A stretch of DNA of 64,000 nt from Pseudomonas sp. (GTDB lineage: Bacteria > Pseudomonadota > Gammaproteobacteria > Pseudomonadales > Pseudomonadaceae): assembly GCF_030150285.1 (NCBI RefSeq), contig NZ_JASLGE010000032.1:114896-178895 (forward strand), given 5' to 3'. Under the pieces are notes generated by a model. That model had not been told where the DNA came from. It worked only from the letters and a program-made list of their open reading frames with translations, and searched no databases. Of this stretch, positions 1 through 8,816 are shown one piece after another. The stretch's first letter is position 1. The number at the start of each line of letters is the position of its first letter. Both the position numbers and the translations under genes were made by a program.

Positions 1-253
1 TCACCAGAATATCAATGCGCCCGAAACGAGCGATGGCAAATTCAATGCAATGCTCAATATCGTCATCGAGCTCAACATTGCATGCGCAAAAGGCGCTGGA
101 CGGGCCCAGTGTGTCTTCCAGCGCACAACCGGCATCGCGGTTGCGGCCGACAAGCACAACATTGGCTCCCACACTTAACAGGTGCCTGGCAATGTCTACT
201 CCCAGGCCCTGGGTGCTGCCGGTAACAATCGCCACCTTACCGTTCAGGTTCAT
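1..253 (-). CDS. SDR-family NAD(P)-dependent dehydrogenase, N-terminal part (cut by window edge)
   Basis: The first 84 residues are visible and the rest lies beyond base 1. The N-terminus has the Rossmann-fold dinucleotide motif TGSTQGLG (residues 11-18) after a hydrophobic beta strand, and an RFGRIDILV segment that precedes the usual NAG motif of short-chain dehydrogenases. The ATG at 253 overlaps the stop of the upstream isochorismatase-fold gene by 4 bp (ATGA), so the two are translationally coupled. Next to a ring-hydroxylating dioxygenase, the natural inference is a cis-dihydrodiol dehydrogenase that rearomatises the dioxygenase product. The substrate cannot be read from this fragment. 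Confidence 0.85.
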   Translation of the reverse strand, partial: MNLNGKVAIVTGSTQGLGVDIARHLLSVGANVVLVGRNRDAGCALEDTLGPSSAFCACNVELDDDIEHCIEFAIARFGRIDILV

Positions 254-843
254 GTAAAGGCCCTCATCACGTCAGACACACGGGTGATGTCTGCGATTAA
301 CGTCATGTTATTGAGCGAGGCTTCATGGGTGAGCGTACTTGCCGAGGCACAAGCGTCGGCCACTACGCTGACTTCATAGCCGCAATCAACGGCATGTCTG
401 ACAGTACTTTCAACCACGGAATGAGTGGCAACACCGGCCACGATCAATACAGGGTTGTTGATCGAGGCAATCAGTTCTTCCAGGCGGGTACCGTAGAACG
501 CATTAATCCGGTTGTGCGTAATCACCTGTTCCAGGGCAGAGTCCTGCGGCTTTAGTGCGTCTAAAAACTCCGCGCCCCATGACCCCTCCAGCACGGCACC
601 CACCTTTGCCACGTTCTTGAAAATGGGGGCGTTCTGTATCAAGTCACCGTAGTCGGCGCTGTACGCCACCCGCACGTGGAAGATGGGCCAACCCTGGTCA
701 CGGGCCCCGCTTAACAGGAGTGACGCGGCGCTGACCAGGTGTTGTCTTGCTGCAGGATCATCACCCAAGCCGACTTTAATTTTGCCGTGCTCATGCAGAA
801 CATCATTTTGATAGTGCAGGGCGATCACAACCGGCGTCTTCAT
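250..843 (-). CDS. Isochorismatase-fold protein lacking the D-K-C catalytic triad
   Basis: About 197 residues, the usual length for the cysteine-hydrolase/isochorismatase family. The fold landmarks are present: a first strand followed by HYQNDV (normally DxQNDF), HNRINAFYGT (normally KxRxSAF) and GVATHSVVEST (normally GxxTxxCVxxT). All three catalytic positions are changed: Asp to His10, Lys to His110 and Cys to Val143, counted from the ATG at 843. A GTG at 846 is an alternative start. The ATG shares a base with the stop of the dioxygenase beta subunit (TGATG). Known Cys-less members such as PhzD keep the Asp, so this one is either a new chemistry or a non-catalytic binding protein in the oxygenase operon. 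Confidence 0.8.
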   Translation of the reverse strand: MKTPVVIALHYQNDVLHEHGKIKVGLGDDPAARQHLVSAASLLLSGARDQGWPIFHVRVAYSADYGDLIQNAPIFKNVAKVGAVLEGSWGAEFLDALKPQDSALEQVITHNRINAFYGTRLEELIASINNPVLIVAGVATHSVVESTVRHAVDCGYEVSVVADACASASTLTHEASLNNMTLIADITRVSDVMRAFT

Positions 844-1376
844 CACACAAAAACCTCAAGGTTTTCGAATACATCATCGCAGTTGACCAGTTGCACTTTC
901 TTTAACTGTATTTTCCAGCCACCGTTTTCTTGCGCGGCCAGCTTGTAGGTGTAACGGCCCGCCAGTTGGCGCTGTTTAAGGCGCCACTCGGTGACTTGGA
1001 ATACAGCGCTGACGACGACATTGCCATGGTCATCCGTGCCTTCGACGGCAATGTTGCCCACCAGGTGCGCCGTTTGGGTTTGCGGTTGTTGCGACCAGTT
1101 ACGGGCGTTCTCGACGCGACGAATGCGTACCGCGCGAAGCATGCGGTCTTCCCAGAAAAGGGAAATATGATCGAACGGATTGTCCTGGTAGTGTTTCTGA
1201 GGTGCCCAGTACATGCCGGTGTCGGTAAACAGCTTGTCCCATTGCCAAAACTTGCGTTGATCCAGAAGTTTTGCTTCTTCGAAGATAAACGCCTCAATAC
1301 TGCGCAAGGTTTCTACAGGCGTGGTGACGGCATTGAGTGCAGTGGTGTTAATGTCGAACGTTGCATCAGGCAGCAT
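843..1376 (-). CDS. Aromatic-ring-hydroxylating dioxygenase, small (beta) subunit
   Basis: 177 residues with the small-subunit pattern of the NTF2-like/SnoaL fold: an N-terminal helix (EAFIFEEAKLLDQRKFWQWDKLF), a central DNPFDHISLFWEDR region and a beta-rich C-terminus. It forms the structural partner of the alpha subunit in benzoate/toluate-type alpha3beta3 oxygenases. The ATG at 1376 is chosen because AAGGAG lies 7-12 bases upstream; the longer frame would need a TTG. The start overlaps the end of the alpha-subunit gene by 11 bp. Confidence 0.88.
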   Translation of the reverse strand: MLPDATFDINTTALNAVTTPVETLRSIEAFIFEEAKLLDQRKFWQWDKLFTDTGMYWAPQKHYQDNPFDHISLFWEDRMLRAVRIRRVENARNWSQQPQTQTAHLVGNIAVEGTDDHGNVVVSAVFQVTEWRLKQRQLAGRYTYKLAAQENGGWKIQLKKVQLVNCDDVFENLEVFV

Positions 1377-2697
1377 GGGTGCTCTCCTTGGCAATAAGGG
1401 TGGTCGTCATATACCGCTTCCACGCGGCAAACTGGTTGCGCATGGGCAGTTCGCTCGTGCCATTGGTAGAAATGGCACCGTCTTCCAGGGTGATATCCTG
1501 GCCGGCATAGCGGTGCATGCTGATCCACTCTCCGCCACGGGTCATGTTGCCTTCCTGGCAGCGGGCATAGACTTCAACGTCATCTGGCATGACGTTGGAA
1601 GAAGGCGAGTTAATAACGTTGGCGTAAGTCAGCGCACGATCAAACACTGAGCTGGGCGCGCCTTTACAGCGGAAGGTTTGAATCTCGACCATGGTGCGGT
1701 CCACAGCCAGTGGGCGGATCACGCGAAACTGCATAAAGACCGTGTGGGGAGAACCGCTGCCGTAAATCACCGTGTTGTGGCGGTTCATGCCCAGAATTTC
1801 ACGGCTGCGTTCTTCGCCATACGCTTTGCTCAAACACTCAAAGTGTTCGCGCGACACAATATCTCGGTCTGCGGCAGCCGGGTCAAAGATGGCTTCCATA
1901 TAACCGTGGCCGTTGTTGTAGGCGCGCAGTTCCAGTTTTTCCCAGAAGTCATACGGCTCGCCGTTGCCATCCATGATCAACAACTCAAACGGCATTTCGC
2001 CAATGGCTTCGGCTTCGCCCCGGGCAGCGTCTACGGAAGATTCATGGGTAATACGAGCGTGCATGGTGTCATGCAGGTTTTCATAGAACACTTTCCAGTT
2101 CGAACGCTGTTGCACACGGAAAATGCCACCGGCGACTTCAACTTCGCCAACCGGGGAACGGTCGCACAGGTTGTCGATAGAGGTGATCACGCCCCCGAGA
2201 AAGGATTTCAGGTCTTCGCCGTAGGCCGCCTGGCTCGCAAAAACAAAACCGCGGTAACTGTCGACACGGGCGACACTGACCATGGAAAAGTCGGCATGTT
2301 TCGGGTCGTAGCAGGTACCTTCGAAACCGCTCTTTAAAGGGGCCGACAGATGTTGCCCATCCAGTTTGAACGTCCATGCGTGGTACGGGCAGCGGAAGAA
2401 CTTACCGACGTTGCCATCGCCATCGGCCACCAGTTTGGCCCCTTTGTGGGGGCAGCGGTTGTAGAGCACGTTCACCGTACCATCGGCTGCGCGAACCATG
2501 ACGACATCCTGTTCGCCAAGGCGCGTGGTGTGGTAATCCCCCGCGTGTTTCACCTGGCTTTCATGGCCTACATAGATCCATGCATGGCCGTAAATCCGTT
2601 CCATTTCCAATTTGAAGAGAACCGGATCGGTATAGACGCTCTTATGGACGCTGTCTTCTCGAATTAAAGCGGCGATGTGTTCATTCGTTGGAATCAT
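1366..2697 (-). CDS. Aromatic-ring-hydroxylating dioxygenase, large (alpha) subunit, Rieske type
   Basis: 443 residues. The N-terminal Rieske domain has CPHKG (C82, H84) and CPYHAW (C103, H106) as [2Fe-2S] ligands. The catalytic domain has N207-L-H-D210-T-M-H213-x4-H218, which supplies the bridging Asp and the two iron-binding histidines. The C-terminal motif TSELPMRNQ and a separate beta subunit place it with the two-subunit benzoate/anthranilate/indole-acetate-type dioxygenases rather than with the demethylases. It would receive electrons from the adjacent reductase and insert O2 into an aromatic ring. The ATG at 2697 gives the normal N-terminus; the open frame runs further upstream into the intergenic space without a better start. 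Confidence 0.92.
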   Translation of the reverse strand: MIPTNEHIAALIREDSVHKSVYTDPVLFKLEMERIYGHAWIYVGHESQVKHAGDYHTTRLGEQDVVMVRAADGTVNVLYNRCPHKGAKLVADGDGNVGKFFRCPYHAWTFKLDGQHLSAPLKSGFEGTCYDPKHADFSMVSVARVDSYRGFVFASQAAYGEDLKSFLGGVITSIDNLCDRSPVGEVEVAGGIFRVQQRSNWKVFYENLHDTMHARITHESSVDAARGEAEAIGEMPFELLIMDGNGEPYDFWEKLELRAYNNGHGYMEAIFDPAAADRDIVSREHFECLSKAYGEERSREILGMNRHNTVIYGSGSPHTVFMQFRVIRPLAVDRTMVEIQTFRCKGAPSSVFDRALTYANVINSPSSNVMPDDVEVYARCQEGNMTRGGEWISMHRYAGQDITLEDGAISTNGTSELPMRNQFAAWKRYMTTTLIAKESTHAA

Positions 2698-2714
2698 GAC
2701 GTTTACTCTTTTTA

Positions 2715-3659
2715 TTAGATGTTCAGGACCAATCGGTTGCTGGTGGCGCGTGACACACAGGTGCAAAAACTTCCGGCAGAACGCTCCCGCTCGGACAGGC
2801 AAATATCACGGTGATCGGCTTCTCCCTCTTGAATCTGCGCCACACACACGCCGCAATCGCCTCTTCGGCAATCAAACAGGGGGTCCAGCCCGGCTTCGAT
2901 CATTGCGTCCAGCACGGTTTTGTCTGCGGCCACGGTTAATGCAATGCCAGTACCGCTGAGGAAAACTTCAAAAGCCCGGTCGCCTGTTTTTTCCAGGGCA
3001 CCCGCGAAAGTCTCAGAGTGCAAATGGTCTTCTGGCCAGCCCAACTCGCGGGCGGTGGCCAAGACACTGCTGACCATTTTATTGGGGCCGCATATATATA
3101 AATGATGACCAGCACTGGGGTTGGCCAAGGCCTGCGAGGCGGGAAAACGCTTGCTTCTATCGCCCTGGGTAATCCAGAGTTTTTTATGGGTCAGTTGTTC
3201 AACCTCTGGCAGGTAGGCCATGGCTTCCTGGCTGCGGCCTGCATAGTGCAATGTATAGGGTTTTAATTGAGCATCGAGGTGCCGCGCCATACTTAAAATG
3301 GGCGTAATACCAATGCCACCCGCAATTAACGTTACATGGCGAGCGTGTTCATCCAGGGCAAATAAATTCTCCGGATGTTTAACCTGGACATGTTCGCCTT
3401 CGGTTAACGAGTGGAGCCATCGGGAGCCCCCCGTACTTTCATCTTCAAGTTGGACGGCTATTTCGTAGACGTCCTCGCCACCGCTATTAACCAGCGAATA
3501 AGCGCGGTGTTGTATGCGATCACCCGCAATAGTGATTTCGATATGGGCACCCGGCGAAAAAGCCGGAAGCGGACTGTGGTCGGGGGAAACCAACAAGAGC
3601 TTGCGGATTCGTGGGGTGAGGCATTCTATTTGCCGCACCATGAGAGACAGGCTGGACAT
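2715..3659 (-). CDS. Oxygenase reductase (FNR-like flavin/NAD domain plus C-terminal [2Fe-2S] ferredoxin)
   Basis: 314 residues. The flavin-binding motif RAYSL is at 52-56 and the NAD-binding motif GGIGITP at 114-120, followed by CGP at 190. The C-terminal plant-type ferredoxin has C264-x4-C269-x2-C272 and a final Cys near 299-301. This order (flavin, NAD, ferredoxin) is that of the VanB/phthalate dioxygenase reductase group, not the ferredoxin-first order of BenC/AntC. It ends 17 bp before the alpha subunit and must supply its electrons. Pairing a VanB-order reductase with a two-subunit oxygenase is a mixed architecture. Confidence 0.9.
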   Translation of the reverse strand: MSSLSLMVRQIECLTPRIRKLLLVSPDHSPLPAFSPGAHIEITIAGDRIQHRAYSLVNSGGEDVYEIAVQLEDESTGGSRWLHSLTEGEHVQVKHPENLFALDEHARHVTLIAGGIGITPILSMARHLDAQLKPYTLHYAGRSQEAMAYLPEVEQLTHKKLWITQGDRSKRFPASQALANPSAGHHLYICGPNKMVSSVLATARELGWPEDHLHSETFAGALEKTGDRAFEVFLSGTGIALTVAADKTVLDAMIEAGLDPLFDCRRGDCGVCVAQIQEGEADHRDICLSERERSAGSFCTCVSRATSNRLVLNI

Positions 3660-3786
3660 ACTTCATTTCTCCGAAGGCAGGTGCCCAATCTACGAGCCTG
3701 ACGACTTCAAAAAAAGCCGGAAATGGAAAAGGCACTATCCAGATCTGGCATTTTATTTGGGCCAACTGGCGCTCGATATCTTTCGT

Positions 3787-5139
3787 TTAATCCAGGGTCT
3801 GGCGATAAATAGAGGTCACCACAGCTTTTGTTGTTTCGATATAACCGTCTACATCCGCGTCCGTCATGGGCAGCGTTAATCCAACCTGACCGCGATGTAC
3901 CGGAAAGTAACCGCGAGTTGCCATTTCCAGCGCATAAATACTCATGCTGTTATCGTCTATCTTGTGCCAATAGTCGCGATGGGTGGTGATGGCCTCTCCC
4001 AGTTGCCGGGTAAAAGCGAACGCAAACACCGAGAATGCCCCGAATATAATAAAGGGATAATGATGTTCCGCTGCCCAACGGTTCAGTTCGTTTCTAATCT
4101 TCGCGAACATTTCATTGAGCCGTTGGTAGGCTTTTTGATCCATGGCGTTGAGGCATGCAATGCCTGCTGCGCAGGCCAATGGGTGACCATGGTGGGTGCC
4201 GGAAATCATGACGTGGTTGTCTTCCAGTACCCGGAACACTTTCCGGCTGCCGCCCACGGCCCCAATGGGAAGACCGCCACCAATCATTTTACCCAGCACG
4301 GTGAGGTCGGGCTTGATTTGATACTCGCCTTGAAGCCCATGGTATGCGGCGCGCAATGTGACGGTTTCGTCGACGATCAGCAAGATGCCAAGCTCTTCAG
4401 TCAACGCCCTGATTTTTTTCACGAATGTTTTGTCGAGTACGACAATGCCCCCAGCACACGCTTGTAGTTCCATCATTACGCAGGCGATGTCCTGCGCATG
4501 AGCGCGCAGAATCTTCTCGCAGGCTTCGTAATCGTTTTGCACCAGAATAATGACATTATCGGTTTTATAGCGTGGAATGCCGTCGGAGTCTGGAAGCGCC
4601 CTGGGGTTAAAATCCGGGCCGGGAAAGTGCTCGGGATTGGGGTGTGCCGACACGGCGAGTTCATCTGTAAACCCGTGGTACCCGCCTTCAAATTTGGCAA
4701 TTTTATGACGCCCGGTGTATCCCCGTGCAATGCGAACGGCACTCAGGCAGGCCTCGCTGGCGGAACACGAGAACTTGACCTGTTCGATGGATTCAATTCT
4801 GTCGCAGATCAGCTTGGCGAGTTCAAGTTCGTGGTCGGTCGGGTTACCGAAAGAGAAACCATTCGGTAGCATATCCGTAATGGCTTGAATAATCGCCGGG
4901 TGGTTATGGCCCAGTACGTTCGTGGAGAAATTGTTATTAAGGTCGAGGAGTTTTTTTCCTTCAATGGTATAGATGTATTGCGCGTCACCTTTTTCGACAA
5001 AGATGGCGTGTGGACCAAAACCAAAGGTGCGCCTGCTGAACCCCCCTGGAATAAGATGCTTTCCTTTATGCGTTTCAGTCTTGGACAGACTAAAGGTGTC
5101 CGAGAAGTTTTTAACGGATTGCTGATAATCAAGTTTCAT
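3787..5139 (-). CDS. Class III PLP aminotransferase, glutamate-1-semialdehyde aminomutase-like
   Basis: 450 residues. PLP-binding features: the phosphate-binding segment SASEACLSAVRIARG at 126-140, Asp257 in LLIVDETVTLR (pyridine nitrogen) and the Schiff-base Lys284 in LGKMIGGGLPIG. Overall it resembles HemL, but the GSAM motif DEVMTGFR is changed to DETVTLRA. A catabolic transaminase is therefore more likely than haem synthesis. Beta-phenylalanine aminotransferases belong to the same group, so an aromatic beta-amino acid is one possible substrate (inference). The ATG at 5139 follows CGGGAA; the open frame extends 19 codons further. It lies between the permease and reductase genes, with gaps of 166 and 127 bp. 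Confidence 0.82.
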   Translation of the reverse strand: MKLDYQQSVKNFSDTFSLSKTETHKGKHLIPGGFSRRTFGFGPHAIFVEKGDAQYIYTIEGKKLLDLNNNFSTNVLGHNHPAIIQAITDMLPNGFSFGNPTDHELELAKLICDRIESIEQVKFSCSASEACLSAVRIARGYTGRHKIAKFEGGYHGFTDELAVSAHPNPEHFPGPDFNPRALPDSDGIPRYKTDNVIILVQNDYEACEKILRAHAQDIACVMMELQACAGGIVVLDKTFVKKIRALTEELGILLIVDETVTLRAAYHGLQGEYQIKPDLTVLGKMIGGGLPIGAVGGSRKVFRVLEDNHVMISGTHHGHPLACAAGIACLNAMDQKAYQRLNEMFAKIRNELNRWAAEHHYPFIIFGAFSVFAFAFTRQLGEAITTHRDYWHKIDDNSMSIYALEMATRGYFPVHRGQVGLTLPMTDADVDGYIETTKAVVTSIYRQTLD

Positions 5140-5305
5140 GGTTATTCCCGTATAAAAGTCTGGCAGGCGAATACGCTCGCGGGTAGCCCCGGGCACCTCT
5201 AACGCTGCCCGTCTCGCGTTCCAGTGTGGTTGTTGAACTCATGAGTCATGAGTGTGATAGCGGGTGTTTTAGGCATGTCCTATAGACACTGTTGTGCCTG
5301 GCGGC

Positions 5306-6721
5306 TCAGGTCGAAGTGGGCAGTTCATTGGCTTGGAAGTTTGCTGATTTGCGTCGGCCATTGATGATGCCCACCCCGGCTGCAATCGGAACGAGCCAAG
5401 GTAATAAACTGGCCAGTTCCGAGTGGGAGCCTGTTAACGCCTGAAAGTTACTCAGGGCTAACACGATGACAACGATAAGCCCCGCGCCCCCGAGTAGCGG
5501 GGCCGCAAAACCTTGCCAGAAAAAGCCTTTCCCTGTTTTTTTGAAGTACGCGATGACGGCAACGGCCCCCATGGCTTGCAAGACCAGAATGGCCAATGTG
5601 CCGACTGCAACCATCCACATGTAGAGATTGCCAATGGGATCCGCGCCGGTAAACATGAACGCCAGGAGTATGGCCAGTGTGATGGCGCTGAGTGCCAAAC
5701 TGGCTCTATGCGGGCTGCTGTATTTTTTATGCACACGGCTTAACGAACTGAACAGAAACCTGGAGCGGGCGAGAGAAAAGAGGTACCGGCACAAAGCGTT
5801 ATGGAACGACAGAAGTACTGCAAACAGGCTCGTAACGGCAAGTAATTGCATGAGTTGGGTCGACCAGAGGCCAACATAGCGGGTATTCATGTTGAACACG
5901 AAATTCACCAGGTCATCTGTAGCCGCGGCTTGTATGTCACTGCCTGAGTAAGCAATGCCCAAACACCAGGTGGTCAGCGTATAAAATACGCCAATCAGGG
6001 CAATGGCAATGTAGGTGGCCCTGGGAATGGTCGTATGCGGGTTTTTGGCTTCTTCACCGTAAAGAGTGGTTGACTCAAACCCGACGAAACAGGCGAAGGC
6101 AAACATTAATGCCACGCCGAGGCCGGGTGCGCTGAAATCGACTGGAATGAAGTTGGACACATTCATCGCTGCAAGGTCTGACTGAACCAGGACCGCTGCA
6201 TCGAACACAACAAGAATCAACACCTCGAATATCATTAAGACACCGAGTATCTTCGCTGAAATGTTGACATCCAGATAACCAAACAGGCCGACTAGCGCAA
6301 TGGCCATTACGGCGCTTAACTGCCAACTGATGGTCATGCCGGTAAAGTTTTTAACAAGTTCCGAGTTGAATGCGGAGAAGGCACCATAAATGCCGGCCAG
6401 CATGCAAATGTAGGCGAGTATGGCAACACCTGACGCGGCATGCCCGACGCTGCGCCCGATACCCACTTTAACCAGCTCGGCAAACCCGCCTGCACTCACC
6501 ACATATCGGCTCATCGCGGCAAAGCCGATGGCGAACAGCATCAAAATAACGGAAGCACACAAATATAAGGCGGGTGCGCTGCTGCCGCCGATAGCGAATA
6601 CCGCTGGCGATCCGCCCAGCGTTGCGCCCAGTGGAGCGGCTGCCGCGACGACAAAAAATACAATATCGGACACGCCCAGTGAGTTTGTTTTTAAATTGTT
6701 TTTCTGATCACGATCTTGCAT
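5306..6721 (-). CDS. APC-family amino acid/amine permease
   Basis: 471 residues with about 12 hydrophobic segments. The N-terminal region has the APC signature PLGATLGGSPAVFAIGG (roughly residues 29-45), followed by a helix-rich body and a basic, polar C-terminus. These are inner-membrane proton- or sodium-coupled importers of amino acids and amines. The ATG at 6721 has GGAG 7 bases upstream. Its place at the head of the aminotransferase/dioxygenase genes, in the same orientation, suggests that it imports the amino compound they degrade. Confidence 0.87.
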   Translation of the reverse strand: MQDRDQKNNLKTNSLGVSDIVFFVVAAAAPLGATLGGSPAVFAIGGSSAPALYLCASVILMLFAIGFAAMSRYVVSAGGFAELVKVGIGRSVGHAASGVAILAYICMLAGIYGAFSAFNSELVKNFTGMTISWQLSAVMAIALVGLFGYLDVNISAKILGVLMIFEVLILVVFDAAVLVQSDLAAMNVSNFIPVDFSAPGLGVALMFAFACFVGFESTTLYGEEAKNPHTTIPRATYIAIALIGVFYTLTTWCLGIAYSGSDIQAAATDDLVNFVFNMNTRYVGLWSTQLMQLLAVTSLFAVLLSFHNALCRYLFSLARSRFLFSSLSRVHKKYSSPHRASLALSAITLAILLAFMFTGADPIGNLYMWMVAVGTLAILVLQAMGAVAVIAYFKKTGKGFFWQGFAAPLLGGAGLIVVIVLALSNFQALTGSHSELASLLPWLVPIAAGVGIINGRRKSANFQANELPTST

Positions 6722-7296
6722 AAGGTACTCCAGACGGCATATCACAGTACGTTGCTGCCACGTCGGCGAGCACGTTTAACTACGGATAAATTCGCATTGG
6801 ACAATGCGTGTATTTACTTGGCAGCTTGCGATGTTTGCATTGGCGAGGTTTTTATTTCTTATTTGTTTTTGGCTCAATTCAAACTGGAGAAAACCTGGTG
6901 TTTAATCATCGGCTTTCACCACAACGGCGACGGCCTGCAGTGGTTGGATAGCCGGTAAGTTGGAATGTGTTCACGGTTCGCTCCCTGTTATTTTTATTAA
7001 AGCGATTGGGTACGGACTCTAACGGTTTTTAGGGGTGTCGGGTGTCAACGCCCCAACGAATTTCAACCTTATGAACGCTCAGTGTTTATGCGTCCGTTGA
7101 GCGATGATGTGACCATTCGGGGGGAGATTCAATGCGCTAAAACTGATTGATTAATCACGCTTTGAGATGGGTCAGCGCAGGAGCGGATTCTGACGCCAAC
7201 GCTCAGTTGACCGTTGCACGCCAACAGCGAGCCGCCGAGCACAGGCTGCATTAAGAGGGCCGATCAGTGCCCGCTAATGGTGTCATGGGCTGGCGG
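6722..7296. other. Intergenic region between LysR gene and permease
   Basis: 575 bp without a credible gene; the small plus-strand frame here has no ribosome-binding site. It must hold the permease promoter. Visible structure: the 10-bp palindrome TGATTAATCA at 7148-7157, and an inverted pair CGCTCA/TGAGCG around 7075-7110 that could be part of a LysR target. No sigma-54 promoter fits: a TTGGCAG...TTTGC string near 6819 has the wrong spacing. Confidence 0.4.
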
Positions 7297-8190
7297 CTAG
7301 TCTGAAAAATTGATCTTGAAGGTCTGCGATGCGCAATACCGCAATGCGCGGATGCCGGGGCTGCGGTTGCCTTGCAGTGTCGCCAGTGACAGGGTGCTTA
7401 ACGACGCGTCCTCCAAAGCTATGTAGCGAATTCCGGGGTGGTTGTAGGCCTTTGTCAGCGACGATGGGAAGGTGTCAAAAGCCCCGGCATAAGCAACGGC
7501 TGATATGACTTCAGGTATGGTCCTGACCCTCGCTGCAATTTTACTGGGCTGGTTTCTGACATCCGCCAGGCTCCAGTATGAAATCAAGTCAGAAGGCGCA
7601 CCTTCGTCTGGAATGGCGAAGGGTTTATCGAGCAGGTCAGCGACGCTTAAAACGTTAAGCGAGGCCAGTTCGTGCGTTGCGGGAACAACGGCGACCCGCT
7701 GCTCCTTGAAGAGCTCAACGTACTCGAGCCGCACATCGTGGGTCGGAATTCGCATCAAGACAACATCCACGGCCCCGCCCACCAGAGACTGCACCTGGTT
7801 GGTCATCTGCAGTTCTACGAATACCAAGCGAATGTCAGGGTTCAAGCGTTGAAAAAGCGCAAACATGGGATGGGTATATTCCGCGGCCTGATCTCCGAAC
7901 ATGCCAATTTTCAATACCGAGCGTTTGTTATCGGCCAGGGCTTTGCACTCAACGATAGAGTTATGCATGTCGGCCAGAATCAAGCGTGCTTTCTTAATGA
8001 AGATCTCGCCTGCTTCCGTCAGCGCCACTTTGCGATTCGCCCGTACGAAGAGGCGAAAGCCCAGTTCACTTTCCAGTTTGGCGATCTGTGCACTCAAGCC
8101 TGACTGCGCCATATTTTCAATTTCTGCAGCCTTCCCGAAATGAAGGGTTTCACCCAGCCTCACGGCCAGCAGTAGTTTCTTGGTATCCAT
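7297..8190 (-). CDS. LysR-family transcriptional regulator
   Basis: 297 residues. The N-terminal winged HTH reads LLLAVRLGETLHFGKAAE then SGLSAQIAKLESELGFRLFVR, which is the LysR recognition helix. The rest is the periplasmic-binding-like effector domain starting near residue 90. It lies between the permease and the outer-membrane channel gene, transcribed with the catabolic genes, and is the obvious local regulator of both. Its inducer is unknown but is presumably the substrate or an intermediate. Confidence 0.9.
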   Translation of the reverse strand: MDTKKLLLAVRLGETLHFGKAAEIENMAQSGLSAQIAKLESELGFRLFVRANRKVALTEAGEIFIKKARLILADMHNSIVECKALADNKRSVLKIGMFGDQAAEYTHPMFALFQRLNPDIRLVFVELQMTNQVQSLVGGAVDVVLMRIPTHDVRLEYVELFKEQRVAVVPATHELASLNVLSVADLLDKPFAIPDEGAPSDLISYWSLADVRNQPSKIAARVRTIPEVISAVAYAGAFDTFPSSLTKAYNHPGIRYIALEDASLSTLSLATLQGNRSPGIRALRYCASQTFKINFSD

Positions 8191-8816
8191 GTCGTCGGGC
8201 CACGTAGAGGAGGTTGATGGTTATCAAGCAAGAAACGCACCTTGTGGCTTAGCACGTTGCTCAGGTAATCGGTGGCACCGGGAAAGAGGCTCAGCATGCG
8301 TATGGATACCCCCGCAAAGTCATGCGCCAAGCGATGACCGGTTTACCTTGCGCGGATCCATTTGATAAGGGGTGTATTGGTTAAATGTTACCGACGGAAC
8401 TGAGTGCGGGAAAGTTTGTAACAACTACAGGTTTTAAAAAAGCGATGCACCGATGAGGTGCACAGCTTAATAGGGTGCGCGGGCGAGTTCGGTATCAGTT
8501 CGTAAACGAGTGGATATTTTCATTGGGCAATTTTCAGGATGATATTGGCTAATAAAGTGGATAGACACAGAGGGGCGGGTTATATCCAATAGCACGGTGG
8601 CTGTTCTTGTCATCTGTCAGTGCGCGCTACGTGTGTGAGCAGGCCGTGGTGTTTGATACTTGGCTGTAGAAGTTTCAGAAAAAAATAGTATATGAGGTCT
8701 GCGCTCAGGGGTGAATGCCGCAGGTATTAACTGAATAAAGCCTGGTCAGCTTTGTCGTGTTTCGGAAGTTGTTTTAAATGAACGTTCTGCCTCTAATAAT
8801 AATTGGAAGTGCATCC
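8191..8816. other. Intergenic region between divergent LysR and outer-membrane channel genes
   Basis: 626 bp with no coding potential that I can support. It must carry the promoters of the leftward LysR gene and the rightward channel gene. It is visibly A/T-richer than the genes to the right. I see no convincing -35/-10 pair and no strong palindrome. Confidence 0.4.

Noticed and set aside
3787..5139. Reading the class III aminotransferase as the haem-pathway HemL
   Set aside because: The DEVMTGFR motif is altered, and the gene sits in a catabolic cluster between a permease and an oxygenase reductase.
6815..6845. A possible sigma-54 promoter (TTGGCAG...TTTGC)
   Set aside because: The spacing between the GG and GC elements is wrong, and it points away from the permease gene.
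6716..6958. A small plus-strand frame upstream of the permease
   Set aside because: It starts inside the permease start region, lacks a ribosome-binding site and has no plausible composition.
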